NCBI GenBank assembly: GCA_016223145.1
Contig: JACRPN010000013.1
Span: forward strand, 119,807-183,806
Origin: Armatimonadota bacterium
Lineage (GTDB): Bacteria > Armatimonadota > Fimbriimonadia > Fimbriimonadales > Fimbriimonadaceae
DNA length: 64,000 nt
Reading direction: 5' to 3'
Positions 15,052-24,872 of the stretch are shown here, piece by piece. The translations under genes were made by a program, and so were the position numbers. Under the pieces are notes generated by a model, which was given only the letters and a program-made list of their open reading frames with translations, did not search any database and was not told where the DNA came from. Within the stretch, counting starts at the first letter, position 1. Each line of letters begins with the position of its first letter.

Positions 15052-16530
15052 TTATTCGCCCGCTTCGTTGCCGAAGGGTGAAGAGTAGTTGGGCGGCTCT
15101 TTGGTGATCCAGACGTCGTGCGGATGGCTCTCCCGAAGCCCGGCGCCCGTGATCTTGATGAACTCCGCGTTCTGCCGAAGCTCGGCCAGGCTCAATGCCC
15201 CGACGTAGCCCATGCCGGACCGGAGTCCACCCAAGAGCTGGGTCATCGTCTCGTGGAGTGGCCCTTTGAACGGCACTCGACCTTCCACACCTTCCGGCAC
15301 CAGCGCCGCGGCGGATTCCTTGATCTGGAAATAGCGATCCGAGGAGCCCTGCTTCATGGCGCCGATGCTTCCCATGCCGCGATACACCTTATAGGCGCGG
15401 TTTCGATAGATCTCGATCTCACCGGGGCTCTCCTCGCATCCGGCAAACATGTTCCCCATCATCACGCAGCTCGCGCCTGCGGCGAGGCTCTTCACGACGT
15501 CGCCGGAAGTGCGGATTCCACCGTCGCCGATGGTGGGGATCCCGAGATCATTCGCCACCGAGCAACAGTCGCGGATCGCGGTGAACTGGGGTACACCGAT
15601 TCCGGCCACGACGCGGGTCGTGCAGATGGACCCGGCCCCAATGCCCACCCGGATTCCGTCAGCGCCGATCTGCTGGAGCTCCTTGACCCCTTCCGGGGTA
15701 GCCACGTTGCCGGCGATCACCATCAGGTCGGGGAGCTTTGCCTTTAGCATCTTGAGGCAATCCATCACGCCTTTGCTTTGGCCGTGGGCTGCGTCGATGA
15801 CGATGAAGTCCGCTCCGGCCTCCGCGAGCGCCTTGGCCCGCTCAAAGGGCTCGCGCAACGCCCCGATTGCCGCTCCCACCGCCAGACGCCCTTTGGAGTC
15901 CTTGGTAGAGTTCGGATGCTGCTTTACCTTGAGAATGTCCTTGATCGTGATCAGCCCCTGAAGCCTGCCCTCGTCGTCGACGATCGGGAGCTTCTCGATG
16001 CGGTGCTCGCTGAGCAGGCCCTCCGCTTGCTCAAGAGTCGTGCCGACCGGCCCCGTCACCAGCCCTTTGCTGGTCATCCGGCTGGAGATGGGCTTATCGA
16101 AGTCGGTTTCGAACCGGATGTCGCGGTTGGTGAGAATGCCAACGAGGGTTCCTTGCGCGTTCACGATCGGAACGCCGCTGATATGGAAGCGCTCCATCAG
16201 TCCCAGGGCCTCACGAATGGACTTCTCGGGCTCCAACTTGATGGGGTTTGTAATGACGCCGTGCTCGCTTCGCTTTACGCGGTCGACCTGTTCGGCCTGG
16301 GTATCGATCGGCATGTTGCGGTGGATGACGCCGATACCGCCTTCACGCGCGATGGCGATGGCCAGCCTCGCGTCGGTAACGGTGTCCATCGGAGCCGAAA
16401 CGATGGGAGCGCGCAGCTTGATGCCGGGCAGGAAGGTCGTGGAGATGTCCACTTCCGAGGGCAGAACCTCGGTGCGTTTGGGGACCAGAAGAATGTCGTC
16501 GAAGCTCAGACCTTCGCGAAACGAGACCAT
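15052..16530 (-). CDS. guaB: Inosine-5'-monophosphate dehydrogenase
   Basis: GuaB oxidises IMP to XMP with NAD+, committing purines to GMP. The ATG at 16530 gives 492 residues. The barrel is split by a CBS pair (~95-215; NAQGTLVGILTNRDIRFE and DDEGRLQGLITIKDI). The active-site loop GAGSICTTRVVAGIGVPQ carries the catalytic Cys. The flap GMGSIGAMKQGSSDRYFQ is conserved. It stands alone; the ~300-bp divergent region upstream also serves the subtilase gene. Confidence 0.97.
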   Translation of the reverse strand: MVSFREGLSFDDILLVPKRTEVLPSEVDISTTFLPGIKLRAPIVSAPMDTVTDARLAIAIAREGGIGVIHRNMPIDTQAEQVDRVKRSEHGVITNPIKLEPEKSIREALGLMERFHISGVPIVNAQGTLVGILTNRDIRFETDFDKPISSRMTSKGLVTGPVGTTLEQAEGLLSEHRIEKLPIVDDEGRLQGLITIKDILKVKQHPNSTKDSKGRLAVGAAIGALREPFERAKALAEAGADFIVIDAAHGQSKGVMDCLKMLKAKLPDLMVIAGNVATPEGVKELQQIGADGIRVGIGAGSICTTRVVAGIGVPQFTAIRDCCSVANDLGIPTIGDGGIRTSGDVVKSLAAGASCVMMGNMFAGCEESPGEIEIYRNRAYKVYRGMGSIGAMKQGSSDRYFQIKESAAALVPEGVEGRVPFKGPLHETMTQLLGGLRSGMGYVGALSLAELRQNAEFIKITGAGLRESHPHDVWITKEPPNYSSPFGNEAGE

Positions 16531-16684
16531 GAACAAGTATGGCAGGGATAGGTCGCTGCTCGCTTTCCGGCCCGACCTCTGGGGAAGTCACCAGGAGCGG
16601 CAGACCACAAAACGCTGGGAGCGCCATACCAAGTACTAAAGACAGGTGTCCAACCCACAATAAGTTAATATTTCGCCAAGTAAC

Positions 16685-16696
16685 TTGTCCGGACAA
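16685..16696. promoter_or_regulatory. Perfect 12-bp palindrome in the guaB/subtilase divergent region
   Basis: TTGTCCGGACAA is a perfect dyad in the 300-bp AT-richer intergenic stretch 16531-16830. A second dyad, GACAG-TTC-CTGTC, is at 16765-16777, just before TAATAT/TATGAT sequences that could serve as a -10. Spacing to a convincing -35 could not be established. Regulator unknown. Confidence 0.35.
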
Positions 16697-16830
16697 AACT
16701 AGCACACTTAGCAGTGAAGTTAGGCTCACTGAGACCACAGGGACACAGCAACTTTGCGAGTTTCGACAGTTCCTGTCCGTAATATGATGTACACCTAATG
16801 TATCCTTTAGGGTTAGGAGAGGTTCCCCTT

Positions 16831-18537
16831 ATGAAAAGACTGTTGACCACAGCATCCTTGATGCTGACTGCTCTTTCTGCGTTTGCCTATACGGCAACCT
16901 ACACGCCGCCGCTCAAGGAGATCCCCGGCGTCATGGAGTTCTCGGGCCAAGTCGTAGCTCGGCCCCTGCAAGTCTCGACGCTGTTGGAACTTGGCTATTC
17001 CCAGGCGGCGGCAGACTTTATCCGCAAAGTCGCGGCTGCCGATATCGCCGCTGACGTCAAGGAATACGTCCCCGAAACCGACGAGTACATCCTGACGGTG
17101 CCTCAAGGCATGGCCGATCGGGATTTCGTGCTGATGCTTCGCCAAAAGGGCAACTACGACTACGTCACCCCTGACTGGACGGTTTACCCCACGGTCATCC
17201 CCAACGACACCCAGTGGGCCGATCTCTGGGGCCACGTCAAGGCGCAAACCCCTCAGGCTTGGGACCTCTTCTCGGGCAGCAACACCATCATCGTAGCGAA
17301 CTGTGACACCGGCGTACGCCTTGACCACGAAGAGTTCGTCGGCCAGCTTGTTCCCGGTTTCAACGCCGTCAACGACCTTCCGCAAGCCAGCGGTGGCCAG
17401 GTCAACGACCTCCACGGCCACGGAACCCACACGATGGGCACCATGGCTGCGCTGGGCAACAACGCAAAAGGCATCACTGGAATCGGATGGAACTTCAAGG
17501 GCATGCCGGTGCGCGTCTCCAACCTGGCCAGTGGAAGCGCGAGCATGTCCGACTTGACACAGGGCGCCCGCTGGGCAGCCGATAACGGCGCGCGCGCCGT
17601 CAACGTTTCGTACAGCGGCGTGAACGATCCCACCGTGCAGACGACCGGCAACTACTTGAAGGTCACCAAGAACAGCCTCCTCTGTTGGGCTGCCGGCAAC
17701 GCCAACACCAATCAGAGCGGTTTCGATTGGGCCGACGTCATCATCGTGGGCGCGACCGATTCGGCCGACGCACGTGCGAGCTTCTCCAACTACGGCACGT
17801 CTGTGGACTGCGTGGCCCCCGGCGTAAACATCCGCTCCACCTACTTCAGCAGCGCCAGCAGCTATGCCTGGATGGACGGAACGAGCATGGCGACCCCGTT
17901 CGTCACCGGCCTCTGCGCTCTCCTGATGGCCTCAAACCCCGGAGGCTTGACCGCCGCCGCGGTTGAAGCCAACCTTTATGTCGGCTGCCAGGACCTTGGC
18001 GCCGCCGGAGAGGACGCCGTGTTCGGAAGGGGCCGCGTCAACGCTTACAAGTCCCTCCGAAACGCCTACAACTGGTACTACATCCCGGCAGCCAGCGCGA
18101 CCCCTCTTCAGGGAACGAAGACGGCCGGCTTCGGATACAGCATCAAGTACAGCGACAATAACTACATGTCGTTCGCGCCAGTAGCCGATGGCATGGGCAA
18201 CGCCCTCCCGATCATCGTTGAAACGACCTGTTTCACCACCGCCAAGGTGGTGGCAGCGATGTCGTGCACGTGGGAAGTCAAGGCCAGCGGGCCTGGATTC
18301 ACGCTCGACACCTACATGTGGAACTATAGCTCCGGCGGATACGTCCTCGTGGACACTCGCGCAGCGCCGACCACCGATACTCAAATTTCGGTGAGCCAGG
18401 CGACGGGTGCGAACTTCGTCAACCCGACGAGCCGCGGCATGAAGACCAAATTCGTGCTTCGGCCGAACGTGACGACGACGGACTTGTCCTGGACCTTCAC
18501 GATGGACCAGATCAAGTGGCAGACGAAGGTTCCCTAA
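16831..18537 (+). CDS. Secreted S8 family subtilisin-like protease
   Basis: The ATG at 16831 is preceded by AGGAGAGG at good spacing and begins a signal peptide (MKRLLTTASLMLTALSAFA); 568 residues. A pro-region (~22-115) ends before the thermitase-like TPDWTVYPTVIPNDTQW. The catalytic triad is Asp159 (NCDTGVRLDH), His197 (HGHGTHTMG) and Ser352 (DGTSMATPF), with oxyanion Asn290 (AAGN). The last ~170 residues form a β-rich C-terminal domain of unknown class. The gene ends just before a strong terminator, so it is probably monocistronic and well expressed. Confidence 0.95.
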   Translation: MKRLLTTASLMLTALSAFAYTATYTPPLKEIPGVMEFSGQVVARPLQVSTLLELGYSQAAADFIRKVAAADIAADVKEYVPETDEYILTVPQGMADRDFVLMLRQKGNYDYVTPDWTVYPTVIPNDTQWADLWGHVKAQTPQAWDLFSGSNTIIVANCDTGVRLDHEEFVGQLVPGFNAVNDLPQASGGQVNDLHGHGTHTMGTMAALGNNAKGITGIGWNFKGMPVRVSNLASGSASMSDLTQGARWAADNGARAVNVSYSGVNDPTVQTTGNYLKVTKNSLLCWAAGNANTNQSGFDWADVIIVGATDSADARASFSNYGTSVDCVAPGVNIRSTYFSSASSYAWMDGTSMATPFVTGLCALLMASNPGGLTAAAVEANLYVGCQDLGAAGEDAVFGRGRVNAYKSLRNAYNWYYIPAASATPLQGTKTAGFGYSIKYSDNNYMSFAPVADGMGNALPIIVETTCFTTAKVVAAMSCTWEVKASGPGFTLDTYMWNYSSGGYVLVDTRAAPTTDTQISVSQATGANFVNPTSRGMKTKFVLRPNVTTTDLSWTFTMDQIKWQTKVP

Positions 18538-18557
18538 CCTCTCCCGAGTCGCCAGAT

Positions 18558-18601
18558 GCAAATCGGCCCAGGCTAAACGCCTGGGCCGATTTGCTCTTTT
18601 T
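18558..18601 (+). terminator. Intrinsic terminator of the subtilase gene
   Basis: A perfect 16-bp stem runs from GCAAATCGGCCCAGGC (18558-18573) to its complement (18579-18594) with loop TAAAC, followed by TCTTTTT (18595-18601). It lies 20 bp after the protease stop and upstream of the convergent MFS gene end. It could also act for the MFS gene from the other side, though the T-run fits the plus strand. Confidence 0.92.
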
Positions 18602-18670
18602 GTCGGGCCTCGCGCTCCGGTTTGGCGATGGCCCTAAGGCTGAGAGGCCATGTTTGCGGCGCCGTGCCCC

Positions 18671-20002
18671 TCAGTCCTCAAGCTCCCTGCCGCGCGTCTC
18701 GATCACGAGCGGCAGCAGCAGCAACCCGACGATGGGAACGGCACTGACCCAGGTCAGCGCGGCCATGAGGGAGGCAGGCCCCCCTTTTGCCAGCATGCCA
18801 ACCAAGAAAGGTCCGGCTGCCGTGACGACGCGCCCTGCGTTGTAGCAGAACCCAGCCCCGGTACTCCTCAACCGCGTGGGAAACAGCTCGGGGAGGTAAT
18901 AGGTGAAGCTGCCAAACACTCCAAACACCGTAGGGCCGATGGCAAAGCAGAGCGCAAACCTCTGGGTCGGCTCCAGCTCAAGACCCCAGGTGGCATAAAG
19001 GCTGATCCCTGCCGCAAGAAAGTAGCTGAAGAACATCTTCTTGCGCCCCAGGTGCTTGGCAAGCGGCACCGTCAGGAGCGTCCCGACGAGGCCTCCCAGG
19101 TTGAACATCGAAGTCGCGTAGGTCTTCCAACCCTCCACCAGCGCTTGCGTGGCGCTCTTGTCGAGGCCGTCGGTTTTGGCCTTGGCCTGGGCAAGTTGGG
19201 TGGCGATGACGGGCAGAAACGCGTTGCAGCTCCACCAGGTGATCAAGGCGACGACCGCCATGGAAAGCCCGCTGACCACGTATGGGCGAATTTTGGGTGT
19301 AAACAGCTCTGCCATCCGAGGCTTCGGCAAAGCCGAAACCTGCTTCCAGCGCTCGGGCTCCTTGACCCAAACACGAACCATCAACGCGACAAACGCGGGC
19401 ACCAGCCCCGTAAGAAACACCCACCGCCAAGAGGTCGACGGGCTCTCGACAAGCCAGCTCTTGGCGATTGCATAGTTCACGAACGTCGCCAGAAACAGTC
19501 CAAGCGGCGCCGAGCTATACAGGATCGCTCCCGCCTCGACTCGCCGCTTCTCCGGAACGACCTCGGCGACCATCGAGGCTCCTGCAGCCCACTCGCCGCC
19601 GATCCCTAGGCTGGCCACGATCCGGAAAAGCATCAGCACCCAGATATTGGGCGCCGCCGCGCACGCTGCCGTGCCGATCGCGTAGAGGAGCATGGTCAGG
19701 AGCAGTGTCTTGGTGCGGCCGATATGGTCGCTAACCTTGCCAAAGAGGATCCCCCCTGCAGCCCAGCCAAGCAAGAGGACGGCGGTCAGGACACCGGTCC
19801 ATTGGAGGGTAGCGGCGGCCGCCTCTTTGGAGCCGATCTCCAGCCCCAGGAGGGTGGGCACGCAGTTCGGAGCGACGAAGTTGAAGAGCAGGCCATCGAA
19901 GACGTCGAACCCCCAGCCGAGCCAGGCCGCGAAAAGCACCAGCCACTGGTAGCTCGTCATGTCGAGGAGGAGGCGTTTGCCCGACTGTTGCGCGTCGCTC
20001 AT
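18671..20002 (-). CDS. Major facilitator superfamily transporter
   Basis: The ATG at 20002 follows AGAGGAAATCAGC, so the longer frame to 20050 is rejected; 443 residues. Twelve hydrophobic helices are visible. The signature loop between TM2 and TM3 is GGILFGKVSDHIGRTKTLLL, and TM1 has LGWGFDVFDGLLFNFVAP, typical of the sugar-porter/aromatic-acid symporter-like MFS proteins. TM5 region reads EWAAGASMVAEVVPEKRR. Substrate cannot be predicted. It is divergent from the amine oxidase gene. Confidence 0.88.
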   Translation of the reverse strand: MSDAQQSGKRLLLDMTSYQWLVLFAAWLGWGFDVFDGLLFNFVAPNCVPTLLGLEIGSKEAAAATLQWTGVLTAVLLLGWAAGGILFGKVSDHIGRTKTLLLTMLLYAIGTAACAAAPNIWVLMLFRIVASLGIGGEWAAGASMVAEVVPEKRRVEAGAILYSSAPLGLFLATFVNYAIAKSWLVESPSTSWRWVFLTGLVPAFVALMVRVWVKEPERWKQVSALPKPRMAELFTPKIRPYVVSGLSMAVVALITWWSCNAFLPVIATQLAQAKAKTDGLDKSATQALVEGWKTYATSMFNLGGLVGTLLTVPLAKHLGRKKMFFSYFLAAGISLYATWGLELEPTQRFALCFAIGPTVFGVFGSFTYYLPELFPTRLRSTGAGFCYNAGRVVTAAGPFLVGMLAKGGPASLMAALTWVSAVPIVGLLLLPLVIETRGRELED

Positions 20003-20211
20003 GCTGATTTCCTCTGGCAACGGCCCCCTCCCTTGTCGGACGGTGGCCATCCGATTGTCTTCAAGGACGTTGTGAACCGCCTGATGGGCGCTGCACGCTG
20101 TGACTCGCGCGCTATGGCTGCCGCATCGTTCGATGCAGGTACTTTTGACAGGCCGTTTGAGATTGAATTCCGCTTACAATTCGATCCTGGCTCCTCTTGA
20201 GGCAACACACC

Positions 20212-21777
20212 ATGTCTGGCAGAACCCCCCTCTTTCGATCCTTGGCCAAGGCCACGCTCCGACACGAAGCCGCTGCGAGACCTGGAGTTGGCAGCCCCTC
20301 CCGCCGCGACGTGTTGGCCAGGGCGATCGCTTCCGCCGCGATGGTGGGGCCGGTTGGGCGACTCGGCCCTGCGGCGGACGCGCCATCCGCGCCTCGCGTC
20401 GCCATTATCGGCGCAGGGCTGGCCGGGCTTTCTTGCGCTGATCGACTCCAGAGCAAGGGTGTGATTGCCCGCATCTACGAGGGCAACACGCGCATCGGTG
20501 GCCGCTGCAGCTCGCTGCGCAACCTCTTCCCGGGCCAGGTGGCCGAGTACGGCGGTGAGCTCATCGACACTTCGCACAAGACCATGCTGGGATACGCGAA
20601 CCGCTTCAACCTACCCCTCGAAGACCTCTCCAAACTCCCCGGCGAGGTCGCCTATCGCGTCGATGGGGCCAACGTCCCCGAGTCCGCGGTGGTCGCCGAG
20701 TACCGGGTCCTGGAGTCGCGCATGAGGGCCGACATGAAGACGCTCTCGGGCGGCCCCACCTTCTTCTCCCACACCTCGGCCGACGTGGCGCTGGACCAGA
20801 CCAGCCTCGCGGACTACTTGCACACTCGCGCCGCCGACCTACCCATCATCCGGGCCGTCCTGCGCGTGGCCTATGAGATCGAGTACGGACTTGACGCGAG
20901 CGAGCAATCCTGTCTCAACCTGTTGCTCTTCATCCATGCCGACCGGCGGTCGAAGTTCACGCCGTTCGGAGTTTTTTCCGACGAGCGCTACCACATCGTT
21001 TCCGGCAACGATGGCGTGGTTCACGGCCTCGCGAGCGACTTTCAGGGCGCGATCGAAACGGGCGCTGTGCTGACGAAGCTCGCCAAGAACGGCTCGGGGC
21101 AAGTGCTCATGTACTTCAACGGATCTTCGGTACCTGAAGTGGCTGATGCGGCCATCGTCACGCTCCCATTCACGGTTCTGCGCAGCATCACGCTCGACCC
21201 CAGCCTTGGACTCAGCTCGGACAAGCGGCGCGCCATCGACGAGCTTGGGTATGGGACCAACTCAAAAACGATGATCGGGTTCAACGGCGCGCCTTGGCTA
21301 ACCCAGTACGGCAGTAACGGCGCAGCGTACTCCGACCTTCCGAATATGCAGACCTGTTGGGAGACGAACCCCACGCTGCGCTCTGCGACCTCCGTTCTGA
21401 CCGACTATTCGGCAGGGCCACGCGGCGCAGGGCTCACGAGTGCGAACTTGCAGAGCCAGGTGGCCGCCTTTCTTGGCGATTTGGAGCCCATTTGGCCCGG
21501 CATCGAGTCGGCCGCCCGAAAGAACGGCGCCAGCTACGTTGCCCGGCTCGCCAATTGGACTACCTATCCTTGGGCGAGGGGTTCCTACACCTGCTATCGG
21601 CCTGGGCAGTTCACCTCTATAGCTGGCCTAGAGGGCCTGCGAGCGGGACACCTGCACTTCGCCGGCGAGCACACCGACTCGTTTTATTCCTGGCAAGGCT
21701 ATATGGAGGGGGCGTGCCTCTCGGGGATCGCCGCCGCGAACGAGGTGCTGGACGATATCAAGAAGAAGAGGCTGTGA
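20212..21777 (+). CDS. Tat-type flavin amine oxidase
   Basis: The ATG at 20212 (521 residues) follows TTGAGG; an ATG five codons upstream is possible. A long N-region with SRRDVLARAIASAAMV is a Tat-like signal. The FAD-binding motif VAIIGAGLAGLSCADRL (~66-82) and GGRCSSLRN follow. The C-terminal FAD contact FAGEHTDSFYSWQGYMEGA matches monoamine-oxidase-like flavoproteins. Substrate is unknown. The stop abuts that of the convergent GH26 gene. Confidence 0.88.
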   Translation: MSGRTPLFRSLAKATLRHEAAARPGVGSPSRRDVLARAIASAAMVGPVGRLGPAADAPSAPRVAIIGAGLAGLSCADRLQSKGVIARIYEGNTRIGGRCSSLRNLFPGQVAEYGGELIDTSHKTMLGYANRFNLPLEDLSKLPGEVAYRVDGANVPESAVVAEYRVLESRMRADMKTLSGGPTFFSHTSADVALDQTSLADYLHTRAADLPIIRAVLRVAYEIEYGLDASEQSCLNLLLFIHADRRSKFTPFGVFSDERYHIVSGNDGVVHGLASDFQGAIETGAVLTKLAKNGSGQVLMYFNGSSVPEVADAAIVTLPFTVLRSITLDPSLGLSSDKRRAIDELGYGTNSKTMIGFNGAPWLTQYGSNGAAYSDLPNMQTCWETNPTLRSATSVLTDYSAGPRGAGLTSANLQSQVAAFLGDLEPIWPGIESAARKNGASYVARLANWTTYPWARGSYTCYRPGQFTSIAGLEGLRAGHLHFAGEHTDSFYSWQGYMEGACLSGIAAANEVLDDIKKKRL

Positions 21778-23163
21778 TCAACGGCTTCGGATAGGGGCAT
21801 TCAGGGTTCTAGAGGATCGGTAGATCCTGGAGAGATCGTCCGAAGACATCTTCTTCGGTCCCTGGTCGCCGAGCCATGAGACGAAGTAAGACCACTTCGC
21901 GCCGAAACGAAAGGCCCGATCGGGGTCCGGGACACCGCCGAACTCCGTGATCGCCAGCAGCTTCTTGCCTTTGACCCGGGCTTGAAGCGACTCCCACGTC
22001 CCGCTCAGGGGATCGGAGACGTCGCTGGGATAAGCGTCCACACCGACCACGTCCACCACGTCGTCGCCTGGATACCAATCAGGCTTGACCACGTTGGCCA
22101 CCCAGATCAGGTTGTGAAGCTTGTGGATCTTTGTCATCCGGTTGAACATCAGCCGCCACAGCTGCTTGAACGGCTCGGGACCCTTTGCGCCCCACCAGAA
22201 CCAACTGCCGTCGGCCTCGTGCAAGGGCCGCCACAGCACCGGAACCCGCGCTTTCTGGAACTTCTTCAGCTCTCCGGAGATCGCGTCGATATCCCGCAGC
22301 AGAAGCCGGTAGTCCTGTGAGGCTGGGTCCGCCAGAGCTGCCGCAACATCGAACGTCGTCGCATTGGAATAGAAGCCCTTGTACCACTTGGCGTCCACCT
22401 GGCGGCCCTGGGCATCCGTGATCATCTTGTCGATCAGCTTCGTCGGCGCGTTCCAGTGCCAGGAGATCGTGATGATCTGGCCGGCCCTTGCGGCGGCGAT
22501 CAGCTTCTCGGACTCCTGTTTGTTGTCCGCGCCGCGCTCGGCTCGCGAAGGCGAGTACTCCATGAAGTCGCCGCCACGGATCGCGGGCAACCTACCGGTG
22601 AGCCTCTTAACGAGGGCGCAATCCTCCGCCCCATACTGGCCTGAGAACATCGCCTTCCCGTAGGCATCTAGCAATCGTTGGTGAAGGCCTTTGGCTTCCC
22701 TTCCCGCACGCCGGTCCGCAAGTTGTCTCGGCGGCTTCGCCAGAGTGACCGGGACCACCGCGGGCGTTAGCTCGATCCAGTCCACGTCATACCAACCCCA
22801 TCCCTTGTTCAGCTTTAAGGTGTTAGCGCCTTCACGCAGCTCCACTTTTCCAGCCCAATGGGTTCGCCAAGAGCTTCCCGTGGCTTCGAACATGCCGCCC
22901 GAGGTCCTTTCATTGGCCGCGACCTCGAAGCCCTTTTCCTGGGAGGCATGATAGCGAATGGAGAGCGAGTAGAGTCCAGCCTTGGCTCTGAACCTGAACT
23001 CAAGATGATCACCCTCCTGGTCCCAGCCGGTGACATAGCCTTGCCCGCGATAGCCGGCGATTTTAGTCTCGACGGCCACACCGGCGAGCCGGCCCGTTTC
23101 GGCCTCCATGTGGATTGTCGCCTGCACGGTGCCCAGCGCACAGCAAAGGAACAAAGGACTCAC
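21778..23163 (-). CDS. Secreted GH26 β-mannanase-like glycoside hydrolase with N-terminal CBM
   Basis: A 461-residue protein starting at GTG 23163 with a short signal-like N-terminus. Residues ~18-133 form a CBM6/35-like β-sandwich (IHMEAETGRLAG, GYVTGWDQEGDHLEF, GWGWYDVDWIEL). The GH26 catalytic barrel (~165-450) carries acid/base Glu316 in WRPLHEADGSWFWWG and nucleophile Glu407 in LLAITEFGG, plus ISWHWN. Expected to cleave mannan or a related polysaccharide outside the cytoplasm. It lies near a polysaccharide deacetylase, hinting at glycan turnover. Confidence 0.9.
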   Translation of the reverse strand: MSPLFLCCALGTVQATIHMEAETGRLAGVAVETKIAGYRGQGYVTGWDQEGDHLEFRFRAKAGLYSLSIRYHASQEKGFEVAANERTSGGMFEATGSSWRTHWAGKVELREGANTLKLNKGWGWYDVDWIELTPAVVPVTLAKPPRQLADRRAGREAKGLHQRLLDAYGKAMFSGQYGAEDCALVKRLTGRLPAIRGGDFMEYSPSRAERGADNKQESEKLIAAARAGQIITISWHWNAPTKLIDKMITDAQGRQVDAKWYKGFYSNATTFDVAAALADPASQDYRLLLRDIDAISGELKKFQKARVPVLWRPLHEADGSWFWWGAKGPEPFKQLWRLMFNRMTKIHKLHNLIWVANVVKPDWYPGDDVVDVVGVDAYPSDVSDPLSGTWESLQARVKGKKLLAITEFGGVPDPDRAFRFGAKWSYFVSWLGDQGPKKMSSDDLSRIYRSSRTLNAPIRSR

Positions 23164-23271
23164 GCTCCGATTATGGCGAGAGCAGCGGTTGGGAAACTCC
23201 AGGCTCGGGGGAGTGCGTCAAAGAGGAAAAGGCGCCCAGTTCACCGAATCCGCTTGTCCGAGGTTGCATCG

Positions 23272-23889
23272 ATGCCATCTATCTTGCCGCTCCTGATTCC
23301 GCTCGTTCTTGCCTCGCCCCAAGGCGCTGCCGATACGCGCTTCAGCTTTCATGGGATCTTCGTCGAGGGATGCTCCTGCAAGGACGCCTGCCAATATGAG
23401 CTGAAAGGGGCCTTCACCAAGTGCGATGCGATCGGCGCGTACTCGTTTACCAAGGGGATTTATGGCGGCAAGAGCTTCACGGGCACGAGGGTGGCCTTCG
23501 CCAGCGGGGGCACGGGTTGGGTGGACCTCTACGTCGATGGCCCGGACATCGCCTCCCGGCAAGTTGCCGCGGACTTCATGTCGCGTGCGCTCAAGGGTTG
23601 GGGCAAGGTCTCGAAGCCGGTGTTCGCCAGTGTCTCGCTTACGGGCTTTGATGGCAACTACATCGTCAACGCTGCCGGCGGTGCGCTCCGACTCTTCTGC
23701 TCCCCAGCCAAGAAAAAGGGGGTGCGGGGGATCCCCGTCTTCGAGAACGTCTTTAACAAGAACTTGCATCGGAAGCTGTACCAGTCGGTGACCGAAAGCG
23801 CTTCCTATGAATCGGGGGGCAGGAAAATCCAGCTCCAAGGCACGAACGGCTTCTTCAATCCGGTGCTCAAGGAGACAGGCAAGCTGTAG
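23272..23889 (+). CDS. Secreted DUF1326-like protein
   Basis: The ATG at 23272 starts a signal peptide (MPSILPLLIPLVLASPQGA); 205 residues. The N-terminal motif FHGIFVEGCSCKDACQYEL (~27-44) resembles DUF1326, which has a similar EGCSC..C cysteine cluster near the start. No enzymatic function is known. Upstream extension of the frame runs through the opposite-strand GH26 gene start and is rejected. It is convergent with the deacetylase gene (4-bp gap). Confidence 0.65.
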   Translation: MPSILPLLIPLVLASPQGAADTRFSFHGIFVEGCSCKDACQYELKGAFTKCDAIGAYSFTKGIYGGKSFTGTRVAFASGGTGWVDLYVDGPDIASRQVAADFMSRALKGWGKVSKPVFASVSLTGFDGNYIVNAAGGALRLFCSPAKKKGVRGIPVFENVFNKNLHRKLYQSVTESASYESGGRKIQLQGTNGFFNPVLKETGKL

Positions 23890-23893
23890 GGCA

Positions 23894-24802
23894 CTATTGC
23901 AGGGCGCCTGACGGAATCGGCGCTTTCTTGCGCCCGGCATCGACAGGTATTGACCCTTTTGGCTGCCTCAGGGCATACCGCTTCTCGACCCCCTTTCGCT
24001 GCCTTGGCTTGCGAGCTTCGGTCTTGGCGATGCGCGCCACGACGTCAAGTTTGACCCCAAAAGCGTTGCTTCGGATAACGACGGGCCTCGGGAGGCGAGC
24101 AAGCATCTGGCTCACCCTCACCGTTCGATATCCCAGAGCTTCGAGCCCATTGAGAATGGCGGGCAGAGCTTTCGCAGTATCCGGATGGTTATGCAGAAGG
24201 ATGACGCTGCCGGGACGAACCTGATGCAAGACCGTCGAGGCGATCTCACTTGGCGCCTTGGGCTGAAAGTCCTTTGCTGCCACGTTCCAGTGGACGGTCA
24301 CGTAACCCAAGTCTTGTGCCGCGCGGATCACCGTGTCGTCGTAACGCATTCCCGGTGGCCTGAATAGGTTCATTTCGGCGCCTGTGACTCGATAGAACGC
24401 CCGCTGGCATTGGGCGATGTCTTCTCGGATCATCTCGCGCGACCGGCCTTCGAGCCTCAGGTGGTCGAAGGTATGGTTCCCGACCTCGTGGCCCTCATAA
24501 AGCAGACGCCGGACCAGCGCCGGGTCCTTGTCGATCATCTTGCCGACCACGAAAAAGGTGGCTTTGGCCCGCGCGGCACGGAGCTCATCCAGAATCCTCT
24601 TCGTTTCTGGGTGCGGCCCGTCGTCAAACGTGATCGCGACCTCTTTAAGGTCTGCGTTGCCGCGCTCTAGCAGGTCCTGCCGAAGATCGAAGGTCCGCGG
24701 CGGTCCGAGCCCTCTCAGCCGGTGTACAGCGAAAAAAGAGGCGCCCCCCAAGGCGACGCCGAAAGCCAATCCTAGAATGAACGTCGTTCGCGAGGTTGCC
24801 AC
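23894..24802 (-). CDS. Polysaccharide deacetylase (NodB homology domain)
   Basis: A 302-residue membrane-anchored CE4 enzyme starting at GTG 24802. It has a TM at ~8-26, then the NodB domain (~55-235). Motif 1 is ITFDDGPHPET with Asp60 and Asp61. Motif 2 is GNHTFDH with metal ligands His110 and His114. Motif 3 is RPPGMRYD. Motif 5 is ILLHNHPDTAKALP. The basic C-terminus (~265-302) is probably disordered. It likely deacetylates peptidoglycan or another extracellular GlcNAc polymer. Confidence 0.92.
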   Translation of the reverse strand: MATSRTTFILGLAFGVALGGASFFAVHRLRGLGPPRTFDLRQDLLERGNADLKEVAITFDDGPHPETKRILDELRAARAKATFFVVGKMIDKDPALVRRLLYEGHEVGNHTFDHLRLEGRSREMIREDIAQCQRAFYRVTGAEMNLFRPPGMRYDDTVIRAAQDLGYVTVHWNVAAKDFQPKAPSEIASTVLHQVRPGSVILLHNHPDTAKALPAILNGLEALGYRTVRVSQMLARLPRPVVIRSNAFGVKLDVVARIAKTEARKPRQRKGVEKRYALRQPKGSIPVDAGRKKAPIPSGALQ

Positions 24803-24872
24803 TTCTCCAGTCTATCGTAGATATCTGGAAACGAGATGAATCGTGTACAAATCTGCAGCGGACGCCAATGGC

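Noticed and set aside
22858..23271. N-terminal extension of the DUF1326-like gene
   Set aside because: It runs antisense through the GH26 gene start; a signal peptide begins cleanly at 23272.
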